Source: an uncultured Acidimicrobiales bacterium (GTDB lineage Bacteria > Actinomycetota > Acidimicrobiia > Acidimicrobiales > SHLQ01). From it: DNA of 39,705 bases. Below are positions 15,262-22,831 of the stretch, piece by piece. Both the position numbers and the translations under genes were made by a program. Under the pieces are notes generated by a model. The model worked only from the letters and a program-made list of their open reading frames with translations, made no database searches and had not been told where the DNA came from. Location of the stretch: the NCBI GenBank assembly GCA_938084885.1, contig CALKGG010000041.1, positions 1 through 39,705 of the forward strand, written 5' to 3'. Numbering within the stretch: the first letter of the stretch is position 1; every line of letters starts with the position of its first letter.

Positions 15262-15542
15262 GTGCTGCTTCACCGATCGAGCGTCATCGAAGACATTGTC
15301 GATCTCGACACGTACCCAATCCACAAGACGAACAGCACCGTCCGTTCTGACTTGATCGCCGAGACTCGATGCATCGGGTGACCAAGATTGTCGGCGACAC
15401 CACGCGCTACAACGCCCTGCCCACGTACGTGCACGACCCGTACCGTATGAATCGGCCGCACCACTCGACGACCTACTACGGGCGGGCGACAGACCTTCAC
15501 CACGAACGGGCTGACCTGCGCGTCGACGGGCTTGCCGAGTGA
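15262..15542 (+). pseudogene. Relic of a 2OG-Fe(II) oxygenase (BesD/HalD-like) with internal deletion
   Basis: Two overlapping pieces survive. Frame A (15262-15381) gives VIEDIVDLDTYPIHKTNS followed by a stop soon after, like the extreme N-terminus of this family. Frame B (15369-15542) gives MHRVTKIVGDTTRYNALPTY and ends in HHERADLRVDGLAE. This matches the C-terminus of the same family, where HRVT-x(2)-GD-x(2)-RY carries the last iron-binding His and the 2-oxoglutarate-binding Arg. The central jelly roll with the HxD pair is gone. The second piece ends in a TGATG overlap with the next gene, so the original gene was the translationally coupled first gene of the operon. Confidence 0.6.
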
Positions 15543-16438
15543 TGCGCGTACTTTTCGTTGGCTTGGGCAACATGGGTGCCCCCATGGCCCACAACCTGCT
15601 CGCCTCTGGCATCGAACTATCGGTGTTCGATTCCGACGCCGACAAGATGGCCCCACTCATTGCGGCGGGAGCGGCGTCGGTGTCGTCAGTGGCCGATGGC
15701 GCAGCTCATGGAGATGTCGTGATGACGTCTCTGCCCGGGCCAGCCCAGGTCGAATCGGTCGGCTCCGAGCTTTTCGCATCCCTTCGACCTGCGTCGGTAT
15801 GGATCGACCTGTCGACCAATGACCTCGCCTGTGCCCGCCGACTTGTTGCCAAAGCCGCCGAAGCCGGCGTGCACATGCTCGACGGGCCGGTCACCGGTGG
15901 CGCCGAAGGTGCAGCTGCAGGGACGCTTAGCGTGCTCGTCGGAGGCGACGAAGACGTGCATGCGCGATGCTTGCCGATCTTCGAAGCAATTGGATCTCGC
16001 TATGGCCTCCTCGGCCCGTACGGCGCAGGCTACGTCGCCAAGATCGCATCGGTCACGCTGTGCTACACCCAATCGGTGTGCCTCACCGAGGCCCTCCTGC
16101 TCGGCGCGAAGGGTGGTGTCGATCCGGCCGCCATGCTCGACGTTATTCAACACTCCACCGGGCGCAGCTACGTCGCCGAACGCTACGGCCCCGAGATTCT
16201 CAACGGCGGCTACGACGACACGTTCGCACTCGAGCTCGCCGTCAAAGATCTCCGGTTGGCCTCTGAGATGGCAGCCCAAGTCGGCGCCGATCTCACGTTC
16301 ACCGAAGGTGTCCTCGACCTCTATCGGTCGACAGTCGCCACATTCGGAGCGGACGCCCCGCATCTGATAGCCATGCAGGCAATCGAACAACGTAACGATC
16401 TGATCTTTCATCAGCCTCCATCAGTGACAGCACCGTAA
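15542..16438 (+). CDS. NAD(P)-dependent 3-hydroxyisobutyrate dehydrogenase-family oxidoreductase
   Basis: A 298-residue beta-hydroxyacid dehydrogenase. The N-terminal Rossmann fold opens with VLFVGLGNMGAPMA (GxGxxG). DGPVTGGAEGAAAGTL is the substrate-binding block. The catalytic lysine is in GAGYVAKIAS, about residue 167. The usual KxxNN pair after it is replaced by KIASV, so substrate contacts differ from typical HIBADH or tartronate semialdehyde reductase. It oxidises or reduces a 3-hydroxy acid or 2-hydroxy-3-oxo acid. It starts at TGATG with the relic oxygenase and is followed 18 bp later by a class II aldolase, in keeping with sugar-acid or branched hydroxyacid breakdown. Confidence 0.82.
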   Translation: MRVLFVGLGNMGAPMAHNLLASGIELSVFDSDADKMAPLIAAGAASVSSVADGAAHGDVVMTSLPGPAQVESVGSELFASLRPASVWIDLSTNDLACARRLVAKAAEAGVHMLDGPVTGGAEGAAAGTLSVLVGGDEDVHARCLPIFEAIGSRYGLLGPYGAGYVAKIASVTLCYTQSVCLTEALLLGAKGGVDPAAMLDVIQHSTGRSYVAERYGPEILNGGYDDTFALELAVKDLRLASEMAAQVGADLTFTEGVLDLYRSTVATFGADAPHLIAMQAIEQRNDLIFHQPPSVTAP

Positions 16439-16456
16439 GGACCGAGGTAGCGAACA

Positions 16457-17245
16457 ATGACCAACACAACACCACGCAACAAAGAAGTAACCGCCGAAGA
16501 CTTCACCGCCTCAAACGCGGGATCGTTCACCGGGGACGAATGGCAGGCTCGAGTCGACCTTGCCGCCATGTACCGGCTGGCTGCGCACTTCGGCTACGAC
16601 GATCTCGTCTGGAACCACATCACCATGCGGGTCCCGGGCAGCGACCACGACTTCTTCCTCAACAAGTTCGGGCTGCTCTATAACGAGGTCACTGCCTCCA
16701 ACATCATCAAGGTCGACAGCGCCGGCACCGTGCTCGAAGGCCCCGCCGACGTGAACACGGCCGGGTTCGTGATCCACTCGGCCATTCACAACGACTTTCC
16801 TAAGTGGAAAGTGGTATTCCACGCACACGTCCCGGATGCGCTTGCCGTCACTGCACTCACGGGCGGATTCCAGCACCTCGTGCAAGACACCTCGATGCTC
16901 TATGGCGATATTGGCTACCACGACTGGGAAGGCCTCTCGCTTACGCTTGAAGAACGCGAACGGTTGGCCGCCAACATGGAAGGGAAGCGGGCACTTATCA
17001 TGCGCAACCACGGCTTCCTCACCGTCGGCGAGACCGCGGGCGAGGCCTTTATGGTTATGCACTACCTCATCCGGGGCTGTCGCACCTTGCTAGCTGCGCA
17101 CGCAACCGGGCTCGAGATCGACCCCGGTCCGAAGGAAATCTGGGAGCTTTCGAAAGAGCAGTACGACCACTTCCCGCTCGGCCTCCACGAGTGGCCAGCG
17201 CTTCTGCGCATGCTCGACCAGGCCGACCCGAGCTACCGCCAGTAG
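16457..17245 (+). CDS. Class II aldolase/adducin family protein
   Basis: A 262-residue protein with the AraD/FucA-type fold. Metal ligands are visible as the HxH in VVFHAHVPDALA (about residues 122-124) and the His in RALIMRNHGFLTVG. NHITMRVPG and FFLNKFGLLYNEV are the phosphate- or substrate-side loops. The N-terminal Glu that acts as base in true aldolases is not obvious, so it could be an aldolase, epimerase or decarboxylase of this superfamily. It is a zinc-dependent cytosolic enzyme. Its place between a hydroxyacid dehydrogenase and an enolase-superfamily enzyme suggests it acts on a dehydrated or oxidised sugar acid. Confidence 0.85.
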   Translation: MTNTTPRNKEVTAEDFTASNAGSFTGDEWQARVDLAAMYRLAAHFGYDDLVWNHITMRVPGSDHDFFLNKFGLLYNEVTASNIIKVDSAGTVLEGPADVNTAGFVIHSAIHNDFPKWKVVFHAHVPDALAVTALTGGFQHLVQDTSMLYGDIGYHDWEGLSLTLEERERLAANMEGKRALIMRNHGFLTVGETAGEAFMVMHYLIRGCRTLLAAHATGLEIDPGPKEIWELSKEQYDHFPLGLHEWPALLRMLDQADPSYRQ

Positions 17246-17251
17246 TCACCG

Positions 17252-18310
17252 ATGAAAATCGTCGACGCAAGTACCCGCATCGTCGAGGTGCCGCTTTCGA
17301 AGCCGATCACGACCGCGCTCCACGACATGGCGTCCGTTGGCTGCGTGCTTCTGACCTTGCGAACGAATGACGGCGTCGAGGGAGAGGCCTATGCGTTTAC
17401 CCTCAACAGCGCACGTATCAAGGCGTTCGATGAGATGATCACCGGTCTTGTAGAGCTGGCGATTGGCCGAGACCCCCACGACACCGAAGGCATCTGGCAC
17501 GACGTCTGGCGCGAGATCAATCCGACCGGCCACAAGGGCGTCACGATCGCTGCACTTTCGACGATCGATGTCGCGTGTTGGGACATCGTTGGCCGGGCGG
17601 CGGGCCTTCCGCTGCACAAAATCTTCGGGGCGTGTCGCAGCTCGGTTGCGACCTATGCGAGTTCAGGCTTGTGGCTCTCCCAGCCCATCGACGAACTGGT
17701 TGCCGTTGCCCAGGACTTTGTCGATCAGGGCTTTCGTGCCATGAAGCTCCGCATCGGCAACCCACGCATCGCCGCCGACGTCGAACGTGTCCGGGTCGTT
17801 CGTGAGGCAATCGGCGACGACATTGAACTGCTCGTCGACGCCAATCAGGGGTTGACTGTGAAGCACGCAATCCGCCTGGCGCGCCAGCTCGAACCCTTTG
17901 ATCTCACCTGGTTCGAAGAACCGGTCGCAACGCACGACCGAGTGGGCTGTGCGGAAGTGCGTTCGGCGACCGACATCCCAATCGCCACCGGCGAGACCGA
18001 GTACACCCGCTATGGCATGTTGGACCTGCTCGACGCGCGCGCTGTCGACGTGTTGATGCCCGACCTGCAACGCATCGGCGGATACTCCGAGTTCCGCAAG
18101 GCCGCGGCGCTCGCAGCGGCGTTCGACAAGCCGGTTTCCACCCACATCTTCACCGAACAGAGCTTGGCGATTGCGGGGTCGACGCATAACTGCATCTCGG
18201 TCGAGCACATGGACTGGTTCGCTCCGCTCTTCAACGAAGAGATGGAACTGCGGAACGGCGAGCTGGTCATCCCCGATCGTCCCGGCACCGGGTTCACGTT
18301 CCGAAAATGA
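17252..18310 (+). CDS. Mandelate racemase/muconate lactonizing enzyme family (acid sugar dehydratase candidate)
   Basis: A 352-residue enolase-superfamily protein. The catalytic set falls at nearly the same numbers as in mandelate racemase: Lys165-x-Arg167 (family K-x-K), metal ligands Asp196 (VDANQ), Glu222 (FEEP) and Glu248 (TGETE), and the Asp271 (MPDLQ)/His298 (STHIF) dyad. Only the second lysine is changed, to Arg. With one acid/base side intact, syn- or anti-dehydration of an aldonic or aldaric acid is more likely than racemisation. It is Mg-dependent and cytosolic. It starts 6 bp after the aldolase stop and is clearly in the same operon. Confidence 0.87.
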   Translation: MKIVDASTRIVEVPLSKPITTALHDMASVGCVLLTLRTNDGVEGEAYAFTLNSARIKAFDEMITGLVELAIGRDPHDTEGIWHDVWREINPTGHKGVTIAALSTIDVACWDIVGRAAGLPLHKIFGACRSSVATYASSGLWLSQPIDELVAVAQDFVDQGFRAMKLRIGNPRIAADVERVRVVREAIGDDIELLVDANQGLTVKHAIRLARQLEPFDLTWFEEPVATHDRVGCAEVRSATDIPIATGETEYTRYGMLDLLDARAVDVLMPDLQRIGGYSEFRKAAALAAAFDKPVSTHIFTEQSLAIAGSTHNCISVEHMDWFAPLFNEEMELRNGELVIPDRPGTGFTFRK

Positions 18311-18358
18311 CCCCACCGCGCCCAACCCACACCTGACACAGAAACAAAGGACGAACCT

Positions 18359-19132
18359 GTGAGAATTTCACTCGAAGGTAAGCGAGCATTCGTCACCGCC
18401 GGTGGTGACGGCATGGGTCGCACCACAGCGATCACCATGGCCGAACTTGGAGCGGATGTGTTTACGTGCGACATCGACGCAAGCGGCCTCGAAACGTTGC
18501 CCGACTCGATTCGCACATGGCAATGCGACGTCGGCGATTCCGACGCACTCGACGCCATCTTCGACGAGATCCTTCCCGGAGGCCTCGACATCTTGATCAA
18601 CAACGCCGGTGTCTCTGGTCCGACGAAGCTGGTCGAAGACATCACCAACGACGAGTGGGACCAGTGCATGAGCATCTGCATCGGCTCGCACTTCTACTGT
18701 GCTCGGCGCGTCGTTCCCGTTTTCAAAGCGCAGCAGAGCGGGGTGATCATCAACATGGTGTCGGCAGCGGGCATCATGGGGTTCCCTGGTCGTAGCCCCT
18801 ACGTGGCAGCAAAATACGCGGTCTCGGGTTTCACCGAAACCCTCGCAATGGAACTCGGACCCGACAATATCCGGGTCAACGGCATTGTTCCCGGCAACGT
18901 AAACGGTGACCGCATAGAACGCGTTATTGCAAACCACGCCGCGCTTGAGAACCTCGACCCCGAAGAGGTCCGCAAGATCTACGCCATCGGCACATCGATG
19001 CAGTGTTACGTCGATCCGCAGGAGATCAGCGACCTCATTGTCTACTTGGTGAGCGACTATGGCCGCCATATCTCCGGTCAGATCATCGGCGTTGATGGCA
19101 ATACCGAAACGCTGTGGCCCCGGTCTAGCTGA
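18359..19132 (+). CDS. Short-chain dehydrogenase/reductase
   Basis: A 257-residue SDR starting at GTG 18359, with AAAGGA about 7 bases upstream. The cofactor loop reads VTAGGDGMGRTTA, a variant of TGxxxGxG in which Gly follows Ala. The NNAG motif (LINNAGVSG) and the Ser...Tyr-x3-Lys site (SAAGIMGFPGRSPYVAAK) are intact. D37 after the second strand (TCDID) favours NAD. The C-terminal DPQEISDLIVYLVSDYG then SGQIIGVDG is classical. It likely oxidises a hydroxyl on the pathway's sugar or hydroxyacid. It is last in the operon. Its stop and that of the convergent lipoprotein gene share the 13-bp palindrome CTAGCTGAGCTAG (19125-19137). Confidence 0.88.
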   Translation: MRISLEGKRAFVTAGGDGMGRTTAITMAELGADVFTCDIDASGLETLPDSIRTWQCDVGDSDALDAIFDEILPGGLDILINNAGVSGPTKLVEDITNDEWDQCMSICIGSHFYCARRVVPVFKAQQSGVIINMVSAAGIMGFPGRSPYVAAKYAVSGFTETLAMELGPDNIRVNGIVPGNVNGDRIERVIANHAALENLDPEEVRKIYAIGTSMQCYVDPQEISDLIVYLVSDYGRHISGQIIGVDGNTETLWPRSS

Positions 19133-19133
19133 G

Positions 19134-19547
19134 CTAGGCGCAGATCGCCTCTAGCTCGACTTCGACGGTCACCGTCTTTGCCGAGTCGATGCTTGTGTAG
19201 AAACCGCTCCACCAACAGAACTCATCATCGGGGAATTCGGCTTCGACACCGATGGCTCCTTGGGCGATGTCGTTTGGAATGTCGATCGTTCCGGTTGCAT
19301 CGAGGAACCCAACGATGATCGTCTCATCGCCAGATGCGGATCGGACTTCGAACGTGCTCAGATCGCCGCCGTACACATCGTCGATCACATCGTCGGGACT
19401 GAAGGTGAACGTGAATCGCCTGAACCCTTCGGGCGGTTGGTCGTCAGTGTTTGCCACCTCGGACTGATTCGAACCGCACGCGGTCAGTAACAACGCGAGT
19501 GCGAACGCAATCGCTACGGCCTTTCGAAATGCTCTCATGATGCTCAT
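19134..19547 (-). CDS. Small predicted lipoprotein
   Basis: A 137-residue protein starting at ATG 19547, with AGGA 3 bases upstream; ATG 19538 or 19565 are alternatives. The signal peptide has a basic start (MRAFRK), a hydrophobic core AVAIAFALALLL and lipobox LLTAC, so Cys should be lipidated and the rest exported. The mature part is acidic with beta-strand-like repeats (FTFTFSPDDVIDDVYGGDLS), but no family is recognised. One Cys is close to the C-terminus (EAICA) and another in DEFCWWSGFY; these might pair. No functional partner is evident: it is convergent with the SDR gene and divergent from the SulP region. Confidence 0.7.
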   Translation of the reverse strand: MSIMRAFRKAVAIAFALALLLTACGSNQSEVANTDDQPPEGFRRFTFTFSPDDVIDDVYGGDLSTFEVRSASGDETIIVGFLDATGTIDIPNDIAQGAIGVEAEFPDDEFCWWSGFYTSIDSAKTVTVEVELEAICA

Positions 19548-19640
19548 AGGTCCTACTACGGTCACTGGCCCCTTCTGGTTCCCACCTGGCAGAAAGGCGA
19601 GCGGCGCAGGTCACAAGTCGTCGGGTTGTGTGATTGTACG

Positions 19641-19654
19641 AATGTACGTACATT
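19641..19654. promoter_or_regulatory. 14-bp perfect palindrome, possible operator
   Basis: AATGTACGTACATT is a perfect palindrome, preceded by a further TGTACG at 19634-19639. It lies in the divergent gap between the lipoprotein gene and the sulfur-related genes. It is a plausible dimeric repressor site. The cognate regulator is not in the window as far as I can tell. Confidence 0.4.
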
Positions 19655-19684
19655 TAGGTAACGCACACCTGAAGGGCCAAAACC

Positions 19685-19852
19685 GTGATATCTGAGCAGC
19701 ACTACCTCGACTGCCTCTCGCAGGCTGCTCCACCGAACTCCCCAATCGTTCTGGTCTGCGACAACGGCGAAGCAAAGAACCAATTGGCTCGCAGTGGCTA
19801 CGACGACGTCGTCGGAACCCTTGTCGACTCGTCGATGGCAGCGAACGCGTAG
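19685..19852 (+). pseudogene. Rhodanese-like fragment (or 55-residue small protein)
   Basis: GTG 19685 opens a 55-residue frame: HYLDCLSQAAPPNSPIVLVC, then DNGEAKNQLARSGYDDVVGT. This resembles the strand-loop-helix around the rhodanese active site. The loop here is CDNGEAKN, in place of CxxGxRS, so the terminal arginine is lost. The first half of a rhodanese domain and the last helix are missing. GAAGGG lies 8 bases upstream, so it might still be translated. It precedes SulP and an intact rhodanese, in keeping with a worn-out duplicate in a sulfur locus. Confidence 0.4.
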
Positions 19853-19862
19853 CTGGCCCCCG

Positions 19863-21167
19863 GTGTCACTACTCCCGATCACCTCGTGGGCGAGGGGCTA
19901 CAAAAGTAGCGACCTCCGGTCAGACCTCGCAGCCGGGCTCACCGTTGCTGCAATGTTGGTCCCACAAGCAATGGCATATGCGCTGCTCGCCGGGCTCCCA
20001 CCGCAGGCCGGCCTCTACGCCGCAACTATCCCCGTCATGGTCTACGCAGTCTTTGGAACGTCGCGGCAATTGGCGGTCGGGCCGGTAGCAATCGTTTCGC
20101 TTCTCACCGCAACCTCCTTGGCACCGTTCGCCGAAGTAGGAACCGGCGCCTACCTGGCAGCGGCAGCAATGCTGGCGCTCGTCGTTGGTGCGGTCCACAT
20201 TGCAGTCGGAGTCGCTCGCCTCGGCAAGCTCGTCAGCTTGCTGTCTCACGCAGTGCTCGTCGGCTTTACGTCGGCGGCGGCGATCATCATTGGGTTCTCC
20301 CAAGTTCGACACATTCTCGGCGTCAACGTTGCCCGACAAGATCACTTCTATCAAACAGTCCGCGAAGTAGTTGCAAGCCTCGGCGGAATCAACTGGCCCA
20401 CCTTCGTACTGGGAACCCTCGCACTTGTCACGCTGCGAATCCTGAAGGCTCGCGCTCCACAGCTTCCGGCAGCGCTAATTGTCGTCGTCGGGTCAATTCT
20501 CGCCGTCGAGCTACTCAACCTAGAAACCCACGGAGTGTCGTTGGTCGGGGCGATCCCCGATCAACTGCCGAGCCTCTCGCTGCCAACCGGCCAGGGTTCG
20601 CTAGCAATCGACCTCCTTCCCTCAGCGCTACTCATCACCATGGTGGGCTTCATGGAATCCATTGCGGTCGCGCGGGTCTACGCCCGCCGACACAACTACT
20701 CGCTCGACCCCAACCAGGAACTGATCGGGCTCGGCGCGGCCAACGTGGCTGCCGGTTTGTTCGGTGGCTATCCCGTCACTGGTGGATTCTCCCGCACCGC
20801 AGTAAACGACTCGGCCGGAGCACGGACTCCCTTGGCGTCCATTGTGACCGCAATCCTCGTTCTCATCACCCTGGCGTTCCTTACCCCAGTGCTCCAATCG
20901 CTCCCGAAAGCCGCGCTTGGCGCCATTATTGTCAGCGCCGTGATCGGGCTGGTAGACATCAAAGAGATCACACACATCGCCCGAGTCAAACGCACCGACC
21001 TCATTGGCCTCGCCGTAACGTTCACCGCAACACTCCTACTCAGCATCGAGCTCGGAATCGTCGTTGCCGTCGTGGCATCGCTGTTCGACGTCGTTGCCCG
21101 AAGGACCACGCCGGACGAACCAGCTGTCGCAGTCCATCCCCCCATGTCCGCCCAAAGACATTCCTAA
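19863..21167 (+). CDS. SulP family anion permease lacking a STAS domain
   Basis: A 434-residue inner-membrane protein starting at GTG 19863 (VSLLPITSWARGYKSSDL). A start at GTG 19794 would overlap the preceding small frame completely and adds nothing family-like. The SulP signature is present: DLAAGLTVAAMLVPQAMAYA, then LAGLPPQAGLYA, GTSRQLAVGPVAIVS and later GLFGGYPVTGGFSRTAVN. About 12-14 membrane segments can be drawn. The cytosolic STAS domain that normally follows is absent. The protein ends some 25 residues after the last helix, as in a subset of bacterial SulP proteins. It probably carries sulfate or bicarbonate. A rhodanese gene follows after 27 bp, favouring a sulfur substrate. Confidence 0.85.
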   Translation: MSLLPITSWARGYKSSDLRSDLAAGLTVAAMLVPQAMAYALLAGLPPQAGLYAATIPVMVYAVFGTSRQLAVGPVAIVSLLTATSLAPFAEVGTGAYLAAAAMLALVVGAVHIAVGVARLGKLVSLLSHAVLVGFTSAAAIIIGFSQVRHILGVNVARQDHFYQTVREVVASLGGINWPTFVLGTLALVTLRILKARAPQLPAALIVVVGSILAVELLNLETHGVSLVGAIPDQLPSLSLPTGQGSLAIDLLPSALLITMVGFMESIAVARVYARRHNYSLDPNQELIGLGAANVAAGLFGGYPVTGGFSRTAVNDSAGARTPLASIVTAILVLITLAFLTPVLQSLPKAALGAIIVSAVIGLVDIKEITHIARVKRTDLIGLAVTFTATLLLSIELGIVVAVVASLFDVVARRTTPDEPAVAVHPPMSAQRHS

Positions 21168-21194
21168 CCGCCCCAAACGAGAAAAGAAGTTCCC

Positions 21195-21764
21195 ATGACC
21201 ACGACCATCAGCAGCCCAGAACTTCTCAACCGCCTCCGAGACGAACCGCACCTCGCGGTAATCGACGTACGAACCGGAGCCGAGTTCGAGAGCCTCCACA
21301 TCCCCGGCTCGCACAGCGTGCCACTCAACGTTCTTGATGAACGTGCGGCAGATCTGGCTGCTCTCGACCGGCCAGCGGTACTCGTTTGCCAGTCGGGTGC
21401 TCGCTCCCAGAGCGCGCTCGAAGTCCTCGGCGGCGCAGGCAAGACCGACATTTGGTCGCTCGACGGTGGTCTCATTGCTTGGCAGGCAGCGGGTGGAGAC
21501 ACCGCTGCTGGAGCGAGTGCTACGTGGGCAATGGACCGTCAGGTCCGGCTAGCCGCCGGGTCGTTGGTGCTCACTGGCATCCTCGGCAGCCTCATCAAGC
21601 CGAACGCGAAATGGCTCGCTGGAGGCATCGGAACCGGCTTGGTCTACTCGGCCATCTCAAACACCTGCACGATGGGCGACATGTTGTCCAAGCTTCCGTA
21701 CAACAAGGTCGAGGGTTACGACGTCGACGCCGTCCTCGGCGAACTCAAGCAGGGGACCAGCTAG
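21195..21764 (+). CDS. Rhodanese with C-terminal DUF2892 membrane domain
   Basis: A 189-residue protein. Residues about 5-105 are a single rhodanese domain with active-site loop VCQSGARSQ (catalytic Cys, terminal Arg present) and VIDVRTGAEF at the entry. Residues about 110-175 are DUF2892: two short membrane helices (LAAGSLVLTGILGSLI and LAGGIGTGLVYSAI) and SNTCTMGDMLSKLPYN with a further Cys. Such fusions handle sulfane sulfur at the membrane, for example thiosulfate or persulfide transfer. GAAAAGAAG precedes ATG 21195. It is downstream of SulP, with which it likely forms an operon for sulfur uptake or detoxification. Confidence 0.88.
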   Translation: MTTTISSPELLNRLRDEPHLAVIDVRTGAEFESLHIPGSHSVPLNVLDERAADLAALDRPAVLVCQSGARSQSALEVLGGAGKTDIWSLDGGLIAWQAAGGDTAAGASATWAMDRQVRLAAGSLVLTGILGSLIKPNAKWLAGGIGTGLVYSAISNTCTMGDMLSKLPYNKVEGYDVDAVLGELKQGTS

Positions 21765-21916
21765 CGCGCTGACTCCCATAGGCCCGCAGCTCCACCGGCT
21801 GACTATGGCGAAATGAACAACGCAAGCATTCCAATGCCAGGTTGGGTGCCACCGACGCGTCTATGCGAGGTCTGCGAGATCGGCGAGCGCATTCGAAGAG
21901 AAATTCGATGCACGTG

Positions 21917-21947
21917 TTGACCTTGACACGGTGTCAAGCCATACCGT
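21917..21947 (+). promoter_or_regulatory. MerR-type promoter of the merR gene itself
   Basis: The -35 is TTGACC (21917-21922) and the -10 is TACCGT (21942-21947), separated by 19 bp, the overlong spacer typical of MerR-controlled promoters. The spacer contains the perfect palindrome CTTGACACGGTGTCAAG (21922-21938). The start codon at 21954 is 6 bases past the -10, so the transcript is probably leaderless. Confidence 0.7.
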
Positions 21948-21953
21948 CGCGAC

Positions 21954-22763
21954 ATGTTCATGATCGGCGACTTCGCCCAACTTGCGCAGGTGTCGTCGCG
22001 GGTGTTGCGGCACTATGACCGCATCGACCTGTTGAAACCAGCCCACGTCGACCCCATCACGGGGTACCGCTTCTACGGAGCTGCGCAGCTTGCCGACATC
22101 AACCGGATCGTTGTGCTTCGAGACTTGGGTTTCGGGTTGACCAAGATTGGCGAAATGACCCAAGAGCCAATGTCATCAGGTGAACTTCGCGCAATGTTGA
22201 AGCTGCGTAAGAATCAGGCGGCTGCCGAGCTCGAAGCTGCCGAGCAGCGTCTTCGACGGATCGATTCTCGAATCAATCAGCTCGACGAACATGCGCCAGC
22301 GGTCGACCTCGTGTCGAAATCGGTCCCGGCGATCAGCGTGTGGTCCATGACCTATCAGACGGGCGGAGCCGAGGAAGCGTTCAACGCGTTGTCGGCGTTG
22401 GTCGAACGAGTGCGTGGTTTCATCGATGACCTCGTGTCGCCGTATGCGATTGCGCGTTGGGCTACCGAGTTCGATGAGGAGGACTTCGCCGTCGAATTTT
22501 CCGTACCGGTCGATGATCGACTTATGGAGGCGGCTGCTGGACTTGGGCTCGAAGAAGTTGTACTTCCTGCGGTCGAGGTCGTTTCGACTGTCCGATCCAC
22601 CAACCCCGATCTTCTCCATGTGACCAACGGCGCGATTGGACGGTGGATCGAGAATGAATCACTGCGGATCGCTGGGCCGATCCGCGAGGTTCTTCTGGCC
22701 GATCCCGCAGCTGGCGATTCCGAACAAGTCGTCGAGGTGCAGGTGCCCGTCGCTGCCCAATAG
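21954..22763 (+). CDS. MerR-family regulator with GyrI-like effector domain
   Basis: A 269-residue regulator. Residues 1-70 are the MerR winged helix: MIGDFAQLAQVSSRVLRHYD, then ITGYRFYGAAQLADI. A coiled-coil dimer helix follows (about residues 78-112, ELRAMLKLRKNQAAAELEAAEQRLRRID). The rest is a GyrI/BmrR-type ligand pocket that usually binds hydrophobic or cationic compounds. There is no metal-site cysteine cluster. ATG 21960 is an alternative start. Its promoter and that of the following DoxX operon share the same operator in a 19-bp spacer. It therefore probably activates both by DNA untwisting when ligand binds. Confidence 0.87.
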   Translation: MFMIGDFAQLAQVSSRVLRHYDRIDLLKPAHVDPITGYRFYGAAQLADINRIVVLRDLGFGLTKIGEMTQEPMSSGELRAMLKLRKNQAAAELEAAEQRLRRIDSRINQLDEHAPAVDLVSKSVPAISVWSMTYQTGGAEEAFNALSALVERVRGFIDDLVSPYAIARWATEFDEEDFAVEFSVPVDDRLMEAAAGLGLEEVVLPAVEVVSTVRSTNPDLLHVTNGAIGRWIENESLRIAGPIREVLLADPAAGDSEQVVEVQVPVAAQ

Positions 22764-22793
22764 CCGTTTCGAGGTGAAATCTGCGCCGACCCC

Positions 22794-22824
22794 TTGACTT
22801 TGACACGGTGTCAATCTTTACCGT
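22794..22824 (+). promoter_or_regulatory. MerR-type promoter of the DoxX-YHS-nitroreductase operon
   Basis: TTGACT (22794-22799), 19-bp spacer, TACCGT (22819-22824). The spacer holds TTGACACGGTGTCAA (22800-22814), the same palindrome as in the merR promoter. GTG 22832 follows 7 bases after the -10, again predicting a leaderless mRNA. Confidence 0.7.
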
Positions 22825-22831
22825 TGTGTAG

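Noticed and set aside
21813..21920. Possible 35-residue small protein upstream of merR, with a CxxC pair
   Set aside because: No ribosome site, and its end runs into the -35 of the merR promoter. The frame could be chance.
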